Below, piece after piece: positions 37,901 to 44,153 of a stretch of DNA of 64,000 bases. The DNA is from Dyella amyloliquefaciens (lineage in GTDB: Bacteria; Pseudomonadota; Gammaproteobacteria; Xanthomonadales; Rhodanobacteraceae). A program made the translations under genes and the position numbers. Positions within the stretch are counted from its first letter, which is position 1. Every line of letters starts with the position of its first letter. Under the pieces are notes generated by a model, which saw only the letters and a program-made list of their open reading frames with translations, was not told the origin of the DNA and did not search any database. The DNA lies in assembly GCF_004296575.1 (NCBI RefSeq), contig NZ_SAYT01000008.1:1-64000 (forward strand). The letters are read 5' to 3'.

Positions 37901-38084
37901 TGGACGGCCCCTGCGCCGCGCTGCCTGCCGGCTGCGTGCTGTCCTGGGAGAATGCCAGGGTCGGCGCGTGCATCAGCGCCAGGCCGAGGGCGATACCTGC
38001 CGCCAGGCGGCCACGGGACAGCGTGGCGGCGAACAACGGGTGCGCCCCATGCTGCAAATCAGTCGTTTGCATCTTGCCCTTCAT
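34983..38084 (-). CDS. second TonB-dependent receptor, Xanthomonas/Caulobacter type
   Basis: A 1033-residue outer-membrane receptor. The leader (about residues 1-46, ending LAFSQ) is followed by a charged Lys/Asp linker, the plug (ASQIVDSITATDMNALPDRS, IRGLPYVASQLNGRDSFS) and a barrel ending in Phe (ELVFRATF). It belongs to the same broad family as the receptor at 6330-9218 but is clearly diverged and longer. It stands alone, with xylR converging on its 3' end. No xyl-box was seen upstream, so it may answer to a different signal or substrate. GGGGGAG precedes the ATG. Confidence 0.92.
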   Translation of the reverse strand: MKGKMQTTDLQHGAHPLFAATLSRGRLAAGIALGLALMHAPTLAFSQDSTQPAGSAAQGPSTAAAKADANKKKDGKKDDDKKDVQNLDGVTVTGIRASLESSQSLKQNASQIVDSITATDMNALPDRSVTETLQRISGVTVDHFLADNDPDHPSSEGSGVLIRGLPYVASQLNGRDSFSANNGRSLGFEDVPAELMAGVDVYKNPSAELIEGGIAGTVNLRTRMPFDNPGEVTSFSYGINEGDMAKKSKPSASFLYSNRWKTDSLGEFGALIDVSYSELASRNDGIQTNPYVMRPNATDTAYYAPNIAAGSPTSTVYVPGDINWLEMEMQRRRIGLYGALQWRPTSDLEFYSQFFRSDYNLEWDQHNVQTNESAYNNVLPAPGTQFNYNGQGVFQSGTMASNAWRGDASMGIPDGYVNYYTDNRIQHQHTRTTDWSNGFKYNINDHVLLSGDFQFVKSTSDMNDFSVFGQFYMPPANVSVVGTPSLTLADPSYLANPANYYLGAAMDHLEYDYAVQRTGRLDLEYNFQDSSWLQFARVGVRATNRDASSNNTSGNYNWGAISQIWKASGYTSTGLDWFNQIPAWMSEQYTMSNFYRGAKLPTTLWFPSTALVSNYRKAIQALYAIEADGGWQAQVPGLAGENNQQNEDTKAIYGSLYFGNDDALGVPFDGNIGLRYVTTDVSANGAIQYPSASNISGSTANLTPEQLALFSGAYVPISGKGSYHNLLPSLNVRFKLTDQLQLRFAGSKAMTRPDINQLNSYMKLGASWGGPAGQEPTITGWTASTGGNPDLKPLEATQFDSALEWYFSPTGMLYTTVFYKKIKNYITNEVTVENIGGQDFAVTGPQNAGNGNVKGIEAGYSQFFDFLPGAWKGLGVQANYTFLRSSKIAGTTSCDPDHANGSCGADFIVTNPPLPMAGLSQNSYNLIGMYEYSNWSARVAWSWRSRYLITAEDSGDTYLPMWNDAYGQLDASVFYHINKNMQVGLQMNNLTNSTTRVLMGPATYVDGVVDPKLYTRAIFENDRRYELVFRATF

Positions 38085-38227
38085 TCGAACTCACTCCCCC
38101 GGGATGTGATGTCACCGATGGCCTTGGCCGCTCGGTTCCTGTTATGTGCCTACGCTGGAAGCCTGCCCCGCAGTTCGCTGGGCGGCGCGATCCCCATCGC
38201 GCGGTCTTCGGCGTCGGCGTAGTGAAT

Positions 38228-38240
38228 AGGACGGCGTCCT
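38228..38240. promoter_or_regulatory. candidate operator palindrome of the second receptor
   Basis: AGGACG-G-CGTCCT is a 6+1+6 symmetric site between the candidate -35 and -10 boxes and about 145 bases upstream of the receptor start. It does not resemble the xyl-box. The binding protein is unknown. Confidence 0.35.
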
Positions 38241-38544
38241 GCCAAACAATTGTCAAAAAGCGGGCGGCGCTTCATGTTTCTTCGTTTGCTGTCGCCGCAT
38301 TTACTGCGAACAGCGCGCGTATGGAGCCTCCCTCCCGCCCGGAAGCTTTTTGAAATCGTGCGGTGCAGCGCACCAAGAAAAGGGTGGACCCGCCCTCCAT
38401 GCCCCCGCTGCCTCCGGGTGTCATGGCCGTACCCCGGAGGGTCCGTTCGGTGCCGCTCCCAAAGGCACGGCGCGCGGATGCCCGCGTACCCGTCGCGGCG
38501 GATCAAATTCGACGAGACACGGTTGGCGCGCATGCCACCAAAAC

Positions 38545-38572
38545 AAAAAGCCCCGCATGGCTGCAGGGCTTT
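38545..38572 (-). terminator. rho-independent terminator after tRNA-Met
   Basis: On the minus strand AAAGCCCTGC pairs with GCGGGGCTTT and is followed by a short T-run (TTTTTG), about 13 bases after the tRNA 3' end. This is the usual layout for a single tRNA transcript. Confidence 0.75.
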
Positions 38573-38585
38573 CGAATACGCGCAA

Positions 38586-38662
38586 TGGTGGCTATGGGTG
38601 GACTCGAACCACCGACCCCAGCATTATGAGTGCTGTGCTCTAACCGGCTGAGCTACATAGCC
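38586..38662 (-). tRNA. tRNA-Met (anticodon CAU)
   Basis: A 77-base cloverleaf. The acceptor arm GGCTATG pairs with CATAGCC, the D arm contains AGCTCAGCCGGTTAGAGC, the anticodon loop reads CTCATAA with CAU, the T arm holds GGTTCGAGTCC, and the CCA end is encoded. The sequence resembles the elongator methionine tRNA. The lysidine-modified Ile2 form also has a genomic CAU anticodon but usually differs in the acceptor stem. Confidence 0.95.
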
Positions 38663-38718
38663 TTGGGTGCGTCCCCGACCAGGGTCGTCGACGTGGCGTC
38701 GATCAGGCGGGGCCCGGC

Positions 38719-38747
38719 AGTCTAGTCGGACCGGCTCTCCGGTTCAA
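38719..38747 (-). promoter_or_regulatory. sigma-70 promoter of tRNA-Met
   Basis: On the minus strand TTGAAC (38742-38747) and TAGACT (38719-38724) are separated by 17 bases. Transcription would start about 50 bases before the tRNA. A GC-rich stretch follows the -10 box, as is common for stable RNA promoters. Confidence 0.75.
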
Positions 38748-38848
38748 GTGTTTGGCTTGCCGCGTCCTGGTGGGCGTGATTGAATCGACCCCGGGCAGCC
38801 TTATCTGGAAACCTGTGTTTCCTTCATGCGGCCGGCCCAGGAGGCAAC

Positions 38849-39406
38849 ATGATCGACGTCGATGGTTATCGTCCGAATGTGGGCATCGTTCTGCTGAATG
38901 CGGACGGCCGACTGTTCTGGGCGCGCCGCGTCAATCGTGATGGCTGGCAGTTTCCCCAGGGCGGCATGCGCAGCGACGAGACGCCGCTGGAAGCCATGTA
39001 CCGCGAACTGGAAGAGGAAACCGGCCTCGCCGCGCATCATGTGGAAGTGATCGGCGCCACCCGTGGCTGGTTGCGCTACCGCCTGCCCAGCCGTTACGTA
39101 CGCCACCACCAGCGCCCGACCTGCATCGGGCAGAAGCAGGTGTGGTTCCTGCTGCGCCTGGTCGGCAATGAGCAGGACCTGCGCCTCGATGCCTGTGAGA
39201 AGCCCGAGTTCGACCATTGGCGCTGGGTGGACTTCTGGTATCCGGCCTCCCACGTGGTCAACTTCAAGCGCCAGGTCTACGAACGCGCGCTACGGCATTT
39301 CGCACCGTTGGTGGAAGCCCTGCTGAGCCTGGAACTGGGCGAGCTGCCCCAGCGCCCGGGTCAGGAACCGGGACACACGCCCCGCAAGGGCCACGCCGCC
39401 GCCTGA
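38849..39406 (+). CDS. rppH: RNA pyrophosphohydrolase (Nudix)
   Basis: A 185-residue Nudix hydrolase that removes pyrophosphate from the 5' end of triphosphorylated mRNA and so triggers RNase E decay. The N-terminal [16 protein letters not shown] is characteristic of RppH, and the Nudix box [20 protein letters not shown] is complete. The ATG at 38849 follows a perfect AGGAGG ribosome site; the earlier frame start at 38780 overlaps the promoter area. The last 20 residues are Pro/Gly-rich and variable. Confidence 0.95.
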   Translation: MIDVDGYRPNVGIVLLNADGRLFWARRVNRDGWQFPQGGMRSDETPLEAMYRELEEETGLAAHHVEVIGATRGWLRYRLPSRYVRHHQRPTCIGQKQVWFLLRLVGNEQDLRLDACEKPEFDHWRWVDFWYPASHVVNFKRQVYERALRHFAPLVEALLSLELGELPQRPGQEPGHTPRKGHAAA

Positions 39407-39445
39407 GCGGCGGACCGGCCCCAGCGGCCCCGGAGTCACCGCTAG

Positions 39446-39474
39446 TTGACAATCATTCGCATTTGCGTTCCCAT
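39446..39474 (+). promoter_or_regulatory. promoter with overlapping Fur box before bfd
   Basis: A perfect -35 box TTGACA (39446-39451) overlaps a Fur-like site at 39448-39466, whose reverse complement matches 13 of 19 bases of GATAATGATAATCATTATC. A -10 box is weak (TCCCAT at 17-base spacing). Transcription would begin almost at the bfd start codon. Iron-bound Fur should block this promoter. Confidence 0.6.
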
Positions 39475-39482
39475 ATGCACCC

Positions 39483-39683
39483 ATGTATATCTGCATGTGC
39501 AACGCCGTCACCGACGGTGACATCCGACGGGCCGCCGCCGAGGGCGTCCATCACTTCGCCGACCTGCAGGCGCGCACCGGTTGTTCCGACTGCTGCGGCT
39601 GCTGCGAGCAGGAAGCGCGCACCACGCTCGACAAGGCGGTGCAGCAAGTGATGCTTGCCTTGCCGATCGCCGCCGTCGCCTGA
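39483..39683 (+). CDS. bfd: bacterioferritin-associated ferredoxin
   Basis: A 66-residue [2Fe-2S] protein that binds bacterioferritin and reduces its stored ferric iron for release. The cluster ligands are the CMC pair near the start (Cys4, Cys6) and the later GCSDCCGCC block. It stands just before bfr and has a Fur box upstream, fitting induction under iron shortage. No Shine-Dalgarno sequence precedes the ATG, and the candidate promoter would leave almost no leader. Confidence 0.92.
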   Translation: MYICMCNAVTDGDIRRAAAEGVHHFADLQARTGCSDCCGCCEQEARTTLDKAVQQVMLALPIAAVA

Positions 39684-39712
39684 GTCGCACGCGGACAACA
39701 CGAATGCCCCGG

Positions 39713-39739
39713 AACGCGCAGCTTTGGCTGCGCGTTTTT
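39713..39739 (+). terminator. rho-independent terminator between bfd and bfr
   Basis: A 10-base-pair perfect stem AACGCGCAGC/GCTGCGCGTT with loop TTTG, followed by TTT, sits 30 bases after the bfd stop. It separates bfd from bfr, so the two can be regulated in opposite directions. Confidence 0.85.
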
Positions 39740-39826
39740 GTTTGGCCGATTCGGACTTATTCTCGTTCCGTCATCGCCGTCAAGGGCGACGTATAGTCGT
39801 TCGCTGTAGACGCAAGGAGACTTCTC

Positions 39827-40297
39827 ATGAAGGGCGACGCGAAGGTCATCGAGTTCCTCAACAAGGTGCTCTACAACGAGCTCACCGCCATCAACCAGTA
39901 CTGGCTGCATTACCGCATGTACAAGGACTGGGGCTACGGCGAACTGGCGGAGCACGAGCACAAGGAATCGATCGAGGAAATGAAGCATGCCGATCACCTG
40001 ATCGAGCGCATCCTGTTCCTCGACGGCCTGCCGAACCTTCAGCACCTGGGCAAGCTGCGCATCGGCGAGAACCCGGTGGAATGCCTGCAGGGCGACCTGG
40101 ATCTGGAAATGGCCGCGGTGAAGGACCTGCGCGAAGCCATCGCCTACAGCGAAGGCATCTCCGACTACGTCAGCCGCGACCTGTTCAAGTCCATCCTGCA
40201 CGATGAGGAAGAACACATCGACTGGCTGGAGACCCAGTTCAGCCTGATCAAGGACCTCAGCGCCGAGCGCTACCTGCAGTCCAAGATCGACAGCTGA
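39827..40297 (+). CDS. bfr: bacterioferritin
   Basis: A 156-residue iron-storage subunit that forms a haem-containing 24-mer. Ferroxidase ligands Glu18, Glu51 and His54 and the haem-binding Met52 (IEEMKHADH) are visible, and the DEEEH motif of the fourth helix supplies the remaining ligands. AAGGAG precedes the ATG. A TATAGT -10 box at 39792-39797 lies before it, and a weak Fur-like AACGAGAATAAGT can be read on the minus strand around 39755-39769. Confidence 0.96.
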   Translation: MKGDAKVIEFLNKVLYNELTAINQYWLHYRMYKDWGYGELAEHEHKESIEEMKHADHLIERILFLDGLPNLQHLGKLRIGENPVECLQGDLDLEMAAVKDLREAIAYSEGISDYVSRDLFKSILHDEEEHIDWLETQFSLIKDLSAERYLQSKIDS

Positions 40298-40397
40298 CCG
40301 GGCGGGGCCGTCCTGGCCCGCCCCAAAGCGTGGCGTCGTTCCTTGACGCTTTCGTCACGGCGCGGCTATACCTTGGTTTTCTCCGGGAAGGCCGCGC

Positions 40398-41150
40398 ATG
40401 GCTTCACGCCCACCACCGCGCTTCGTGGTACGTCCGCATGACGCGGCCGGCTGGCGGCGGCGTGCCTGGTGGCTGGCCGGCGCATGGCTGCTCAGCCTCG
40501 CGCTGACGGGCGTGATCGTGGGGGCCTTGGTACGCCATGCGACACCCGCCGCCACCGAACAACGCGAGCTCAAGGTGTTGGGCAGGCAGAACGACGATTT
40601 GCAGCAGCAGGTAGCCAACCTGCAGCGCGGCGGCCAGGTGGGAGACATCGCCAACCAGTCGCTGCGCAAGACCCTCGCCGAGCGCGAGGAGGAAATCAGC
40701 GGGCTGCGCGCCGATCTCGGCTTTTACTCGCGCCTCACCGGCGGCGATGCGCAGCGCGAAGGGCTCAAGGTGCAGGAAGTGCGGCTGCAGCCGGTCAGCG
40801 GCTCGCGCGCCTGGAACCTCACCCTCAGCCTCACACAGAACGCCAAGCGTGGCGAAGACGTGACTGGCAACGCCACCGTCGCCGTGGAAGGGCTGCGCGG
40901 TGACAAGGTGGTGCGGCTCACCTGGGACACGCTGGGCGACACCTCGCAAAGCGGCGGCATGGCGTTCCGCTTCAAATATTTTCAACAGTTGCACGCGACC
41001 ATCGTGCTGCCCGCCGATTTCCAGCCGACCCGGCTGGTAGTCACCGCCCAGCCGGCAGGGGACGACGCGGTCAGCCGGGCCGTGACCTGGGGCGACGCCC
41101 TGTCCGGCCATCTCACACCGACTCAAGGGGAACAAGATGCTCAACCGTAA
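40398..41150 (+). CDS. DUF6776-like single-pass membrane protein
   Basis: A 250-residue protein with a basic N-terminus, one membrane segment at about residues 24-45, a coiled coil at about 55-105 (LGRQNDDLQQQVANL and LAEREEEISGL) and a periplasmic beta-rich domain (VQEVRLQPVSGSRAWNLTLSLTQ). Its function is unknown. Its stop lies inside the bactofilin gene, an overlap of 14 bases, so the two are translated together and may act together at the envelope. The family assignment is from recollection of sequence style and should be checked. Confidence 0.8.
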   Translation: MASRPPPRFVVRPHDAAGWRRRAWWLAGAWLLSLALTGVIVGALVRHATPAATEQRELKVLGRQNDDLQQQVANLQRGGQVGDIANQSLRKTLAEREEEISGLRADLGFYSRLTGGDAQREGLKVQEVRLQPVSGSRAWNLTLSLTQNAKRGEDVTGNATVAVEGLRGDKVVRLTWDTLGDTSQSGGMAFRFKYFQQLHATIVLPADFQPTRLVVTAQPAGDDAVSRAVTWGDALSGHLTPTQGEQDAQP

Positions 41151-41565
41151 GCGCTCCGACCGCGCGCCCGCCTCTCACGCTTCCGACACCAGCCTGATCG
41201 CACGCGGCACCCTGATTCGCGGCGACGTGCGCTTCAGCGGCACGCTGCACCTGGATGGGCAGATCGAGGGCTCGGTGCTGGCCGAAGAGGACGGCGCCGT
41301 GTTCACGTTGAGCGAGAGCGGTATCGTGCAGGGTGAGATTCGCGTGCCGCACGCCATCATCAATGGGCGCGTGCAAGGCGACATCCATGCCACCGAGCGC
41401 CTGGAACTGGCTCCGGAGGCCCGCATCATCGGCGACGTGCACTACCGCACCCTGGAAATGGCTGCCGGCGCCCAGGTGAACGGCCGCATGAGCCATCACG
41501 CCGTCGAGCTGCCGCGTGAACTGCCGGCACCCTCGCTGGCCGGCGCGGAACCGGTACCGGCCTGA
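41137..41565 (+). CDS. bactofilin (polymer-forming cytoskeletal protein)
   Basis: A 142-residue bactofilin. The central domain from about residue 20 to 120 shows the repeated short beta-helix turns typical of the family ([37 protein letters not shown]). N- and C-terminal ends are short and Pro/Ala-rich. Bactofilins form non-nucleotide filaments that position cell-wall or envelope enzymes. It overlaps the upstream membrane coiled-coil gene by 14 bases, which suggests that protein as a membrane partner. Confidence 0.92.
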   Translation: MLNRKRSDRAPASHASDTSLIARGTLIRGDVRFSGTLHLDGQIEGSVLAEEDGAVFTLSESGIVQGEIRVPHAIINGRVQGDIHATERLELAPEARIIGDVHYRTLEMAAGAQVNGRMSHHAVELPRELPAPSLAGAEPVPA

Positions 41566-41608
41566 TCGGGGTATCCTTGCGCGCAAGCCGCATCACCCCC
41601 ACCTGAGC

Positions 41609-41989
41609 ATGATGGATACCGTCGTTCCCCTTCCCAGCATTCCCGACTATCGCAGCGCCAACGTGCCTCTGGTCTTCACCGAGGCCGCCGCCCGCAAGGT
41701 GCGCGAGCTGATCGTCGAGGAAGGCAATCCGGAGCTGAAGCTGCGCGTGTACATCACGGGCGGCGGCTGCTCGGGCTTCCAGTACGGCTTCACCTTCGAT
41801 GAGGCCCAGGCCGAAGACGACTTCGCGATCAACCGCGAAGGTGTCACCCTGCTGGTCGACCCGCTGTCGCTGCAGTACCTCACCGGCGCCGAGATCGACT
41901 ATTCGGAAAGCCTGAGCGGCTCGCAGTTCGTCATCCGCAACCCCAACGCCAAGACCACCTGCGGCTGCGGCTCCTCCTTCTCTACCTGA
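41609..41989 (+). CDS. erpA: A-type iron-sulfur carrier protein ErpA
   Basis: A 126-residue A-type carrier that delivers Fe-S clusters to target enzymes, classically those of isoprenoid synthesis. The three conserved cysteines are in [11 protein letters not shown] and the terminal CGCGSSFS. The N-terminal extension before [13 protein letters not shown] is about 20 residues, usual for ErpA. ATG at 41609 and an adjacent ATG at 41612 are both possible. nudC follows after 13 bases. Confidence 0.92.
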   Translation: MMDTVVPLPSIPDYRSANVPLVFTEAAARKVRELIVEEGNPELKLRVYITGGGCSGFQYGFTFDEAQAEDDFAINREGVTLLVDPLSLQYLTGAEIDYSESLSGSQFVIRNPNAKTTCGCGSSFST

Positions 41990-42002
41990 GCGCCGACGAG
42001 GC

Positions 42003-42974
42003 ATGGACCGCACCACGACGCCGCGCCTCAACACCTTCGCGGGACTAAGCCTCATCCTCGACCGGGTCGCCGAGAAGCGCGACGAGTCGATGTGGGTGAA
42101 TGAACACGCCGCGTCCGAACATGCCCGCTACCTCCTGCTCGACGCGCTGGGCCAGACCTATCTGCTGCCCGGCAGCGACACGCTGCGCTGGCTGGACAGC
42201 GGCGAGCGCGAACGACTGCTCGGCGAAGTGAAGGCGACGTTCCTCGGCTTTGCGAGCGAACGGCCGCATTTCCTGCTCGCACTCGACAACACCGATCGCG
42301 CCGCCGAGCTGGAAGCCGAACTCGGTGCGCGTCGCGCCGGCCTGCGCGACGTAGGCCTGCTGCTCGCCGCCGACGAAGCCGGGTTGTTCGCCTATGCCAA
42401 GGGCCTCGCCCACTGGCAGCGTGAAACCCGTTATTGCGCCTACTGCGGATCGCCACTGATCCTGGTGGCTTCCGGCCACCGCGCCCAGTGCACCAACAAC
42501 AACTGCGGCCGCATGCATTTCCCGCGCACCGATGCCGCGGTCATCGTCATCGTGGAACACGAAGGCGCCTGCCTGCTGGGCCGCCAGGCCGGCTGGCCGA
42601 AGGGTCGCTACTCGACCCTCGCCGGTTTTGTCGAACCGGGCGAAGCACTGGAAGACGCCGTCCGCCGCGAGGTGGCCGAGGAATCGGGCGTGATCGTCGG
42701 CGAGGTGCATTACCACTCTTCGCAACCGTGGCCACTGCCGCAATCGCTGATGGTGGGGTTTACCGCCAAGGCGATCTCGCGCGAGATCCGGCTGCGTGAC
42801 CGCGAACTGGAGGAAGCCCGCTGGTTCACCCCACAGGACATCGTGGATGGCCTGGCGGATGGAAGTTTCCTGCCCTCGTTGCCGTTGTCGGTGTCCTATC
42901 GCCTGCTCGAGCATTGGCTGAAGCAGCGAGCAGGGCTGGACCTCGATGCGTTGGTGGCGCAGTACAGGCGTTGA
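42003..42974 (+). CDS. nudC: NAD+/NADH pyrophosphatase / RNA decapping Nudix enzyme
   Basis: A 323-residue NudC: a variable N-terminal domain, a zinc ribbon (CAYCGS with CTNNNCG), the Nudix box (GFVEPGEALEDAVRREVAEE) and the diagnostic SQPWPLPQSLM motif. It hydrolyses NADH and removes NAD caps from RNA. The last ribbon cysteine is shifted relative to the first pair (C-x4-C), which is common in this group. It is 13 bases downstream of erpA and probably co-transcribed. Confidence 0.95.
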   Translation: MDRTTTPRLNTFAGLSLILDRVAEKRDESMWVNEHAASEHARYLLLDALGQTYLLPGSDTLRWLDSGERERLLGEVKATFLGFASERPHFLLALDNTDRAAELEAELGARRAGLRDVGLLLAADEAGLFAYAKGLAHWQRETRYCAYCGSPLILVASGHRAQCTNNNCGRMHFPRTDAAVIVIVEHEGACLLGRQAGWPKGRYSTLAGFVEPGEALEDAVRREVAEESGVIVGEVHYHSSQPWPLPQSLMVGFTAKAISREIRLRDRELEEARWFTPQDIVDGLADGSFLPSLPLSVSYRLLEHWLKQRAGLDLDALVAQYRR

Positions 42975-42986
42975 GCCTCGCTGTTC

Positions 42987-43097
42987 CCTGTAGGAGCGCA
43001 CCCAGTGCGCGACCGCAGAACGGCACCCCACCTCGACCACCGGTTTTCGCGGGCACAACCAGGCACTGATCGCGCACTGGGTGCGCTCCTACAAGGG
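42987..43097. repeat. REP inverted pair (REPIN-like) upstream of ampE
   Basis: The left arm 42987-43013 begins CCCTGTAGGAGCGCACCCAG, and its near-perfect inverted copy is at 43070-43097, about 56 bases apart. Each arm has a GTAGGAGCG head followed by a short palindrome (GCGCACccaGTGCGC), the structure of proteobacterial REP elements mobilised by RAYT transposases. No RAYT gene is in the window. Confidence 0.8.
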
Positions 43098-43171
43098 ATA
43101 GGCATGGGTGCACTGGCTGCTTGCCGTCATACCCATGACCTACAATGCGGCCAACGACCGGAGACCGTTTC

Positions 43172-44041
43172 ATGGCTGTCAGCCTGCTCACTGCCCTTAT
43201 CGCACTCGGACTGGTGCACGTTGCGCCGCAACTGACGCACTGGCGTGGCGATGGCGGTTTCCGGCGCTGGGTGGCGCAACTCGGCGACACCAGCGGCCCG
43301 GCGCGTGCCACGGTTACGCTCGGCGTACCGGTGGTGCTGTGCCTGCTGGTGATGTGGCTGATCGGCCTGATGCCCGCCAGCGACCTGCTGCGCCTGATCT
43401 TCTCGCTGGTCGTGCTGCTTTATTGCTTTGGCCCGCATGCATTCGAAGCGGACCTTGAAGCCATCCTCAAGGCGCCCGACCAACCGTCACGCGAGGCTGC
43501 CGCGCAGGCGCTTTCCGATGACGGCGAAGCGGTGCAGTGGAATGCCATCGCGCTCGGCGAAGCCACGGCCTATGCCGCGCTGCGCCGTCGCTTCGGTGTG
43601 CTGCTGTGGTTTTTCATACTCGGCCCTGCCGGCGCGCTGTTGTATCGCCTCGCACAGACGATGGGACACGATCCCAGCCTGCGCCTCGATCCGCAGGCCC
43701 ACAATGCAGCCCGCGCCTTCGCCAACGTGGCGGACTGGCTGCCGGCGCAGCTCATGGTGTTCACCCTGGCCCTGGTCGGCCATTGGGACGCGGTGATCGG
43801 CGCGTGGAAGCGCTGGCACCAGCAGCAGTCGCCGAACAGCTGGTACGTGGAAGGCCCGGGTTTTCTCGGCGCCGCCGCGCGTGCCGACGTGCGGGTCGAT
43901 ATCGAAGCCGGCGACGGTTATGCCGAAGAGCGCACCGACATCATCGGCGAGCTGATCCGTTTGCGCGGCGCATTGCTGCGTGCCCTGCTCGCCTGGTTGA
44001 GCGTGGTCGCACTGGTCGTGCTGGCGGGTTGGATGGCCTGA
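43172..44041 (+). CDS. ampE: AmpE-like inner-membrane protein
   Basis: A 289-residue polytopic protein resembling AmpE, which works with AmpD in peptidoglycan recycling and beta-lactamase signalling and shares a fold with cobalamin-synthesis CobD. Family segments include the N-terminal helix, the DLEAILKAPD region and YRLAQTMG. The start at 43172 has GGAGA about 10 bases before it; an in-frame start at 43145 is less likely. REP pairs lie on both sides. No ampD or ampC is in the window. Confidence 0.85.
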   Translation: MAVSLLTALIALGLVHVAPQLTHWRGDGGFRRWVAQLGDTSGPARATVTLGVPVVLCLLVMWLIGLMPASDLLRLIFSLVVLLYCFGPHAFEADLEAILKAPDQPSREAAAQALSDDGEAVQWNAIALGEATAYAALRRRFGVLLWFFILGPAGALLYRLAQTMGHDPSLRLDPQAHNAARAFANVADWLPAQLMVFTLALVGHWDAVIGAWKRWHQQQSPNSWYVEGPGFLGAAARADVRVDIEAGDGYAEERTDIIGELIRLRGALLRALLAWLSVVALVVLAGWMA

Positions 44042-44053
44042 CGACGCCTTCCG

Positions 44054-44137
44054 CTGTGGGAGCGCACCCTGTGCGCGACCGCGGAATATCGCCGTTACCA
44101 CTCCGTAGGCTTGTCGCGCACAGGGTGCGCTCCCACA
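44054..44137. repeat. REP inverted pair (REPIN-like) downstream of ampE
   Basis: Arms 44054-44079 (starting CTGTGGGAGCGCACCCTGTG) and 44113-44137 form an inverted pair with a spacer of about 33 bases. It belongs to the same family as 42987-43097, with GGGAGCG for GGAGCG and CCTG for CCAG in the core. It fills the gap between converging ampE and the LplT-PlsC gene and may also stop transcription. Confidence 0.8.
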
Positions 44138-44153
44138 AACAGGCAAAACGCGC

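Larger units (their letters stand above)
38085..38585. other. upstream region of the second receptor
   Basis: About 500 bases between receptor and tRNA. Signals seen are a candidate promoter on the minus strand (-35 TTGTTT and -10 TATTCA around 38223-38254) that surrounds an AGGACG-G-CGTCCT palindrome, and a terminator for the tRNA at 38545-38572. Plus-strand reading frames here look like translation of non-coding DNA and run into the tRNA. Confidence 0.5.

Noticed and set aside
38350-38643. Plus-strand frame ending in a TRTTDPSIMSAVL-type sequence
   Set aside because: This ending is a known artefact of translating across a tRNA gene, here the tRNA-Met on the other strand.
40299-40324. A GC-rich hairpin after bfr
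   Set aside because: The arms pair only with a bulge and no T-run follows, so a terminator cannot be claimed with confidence.
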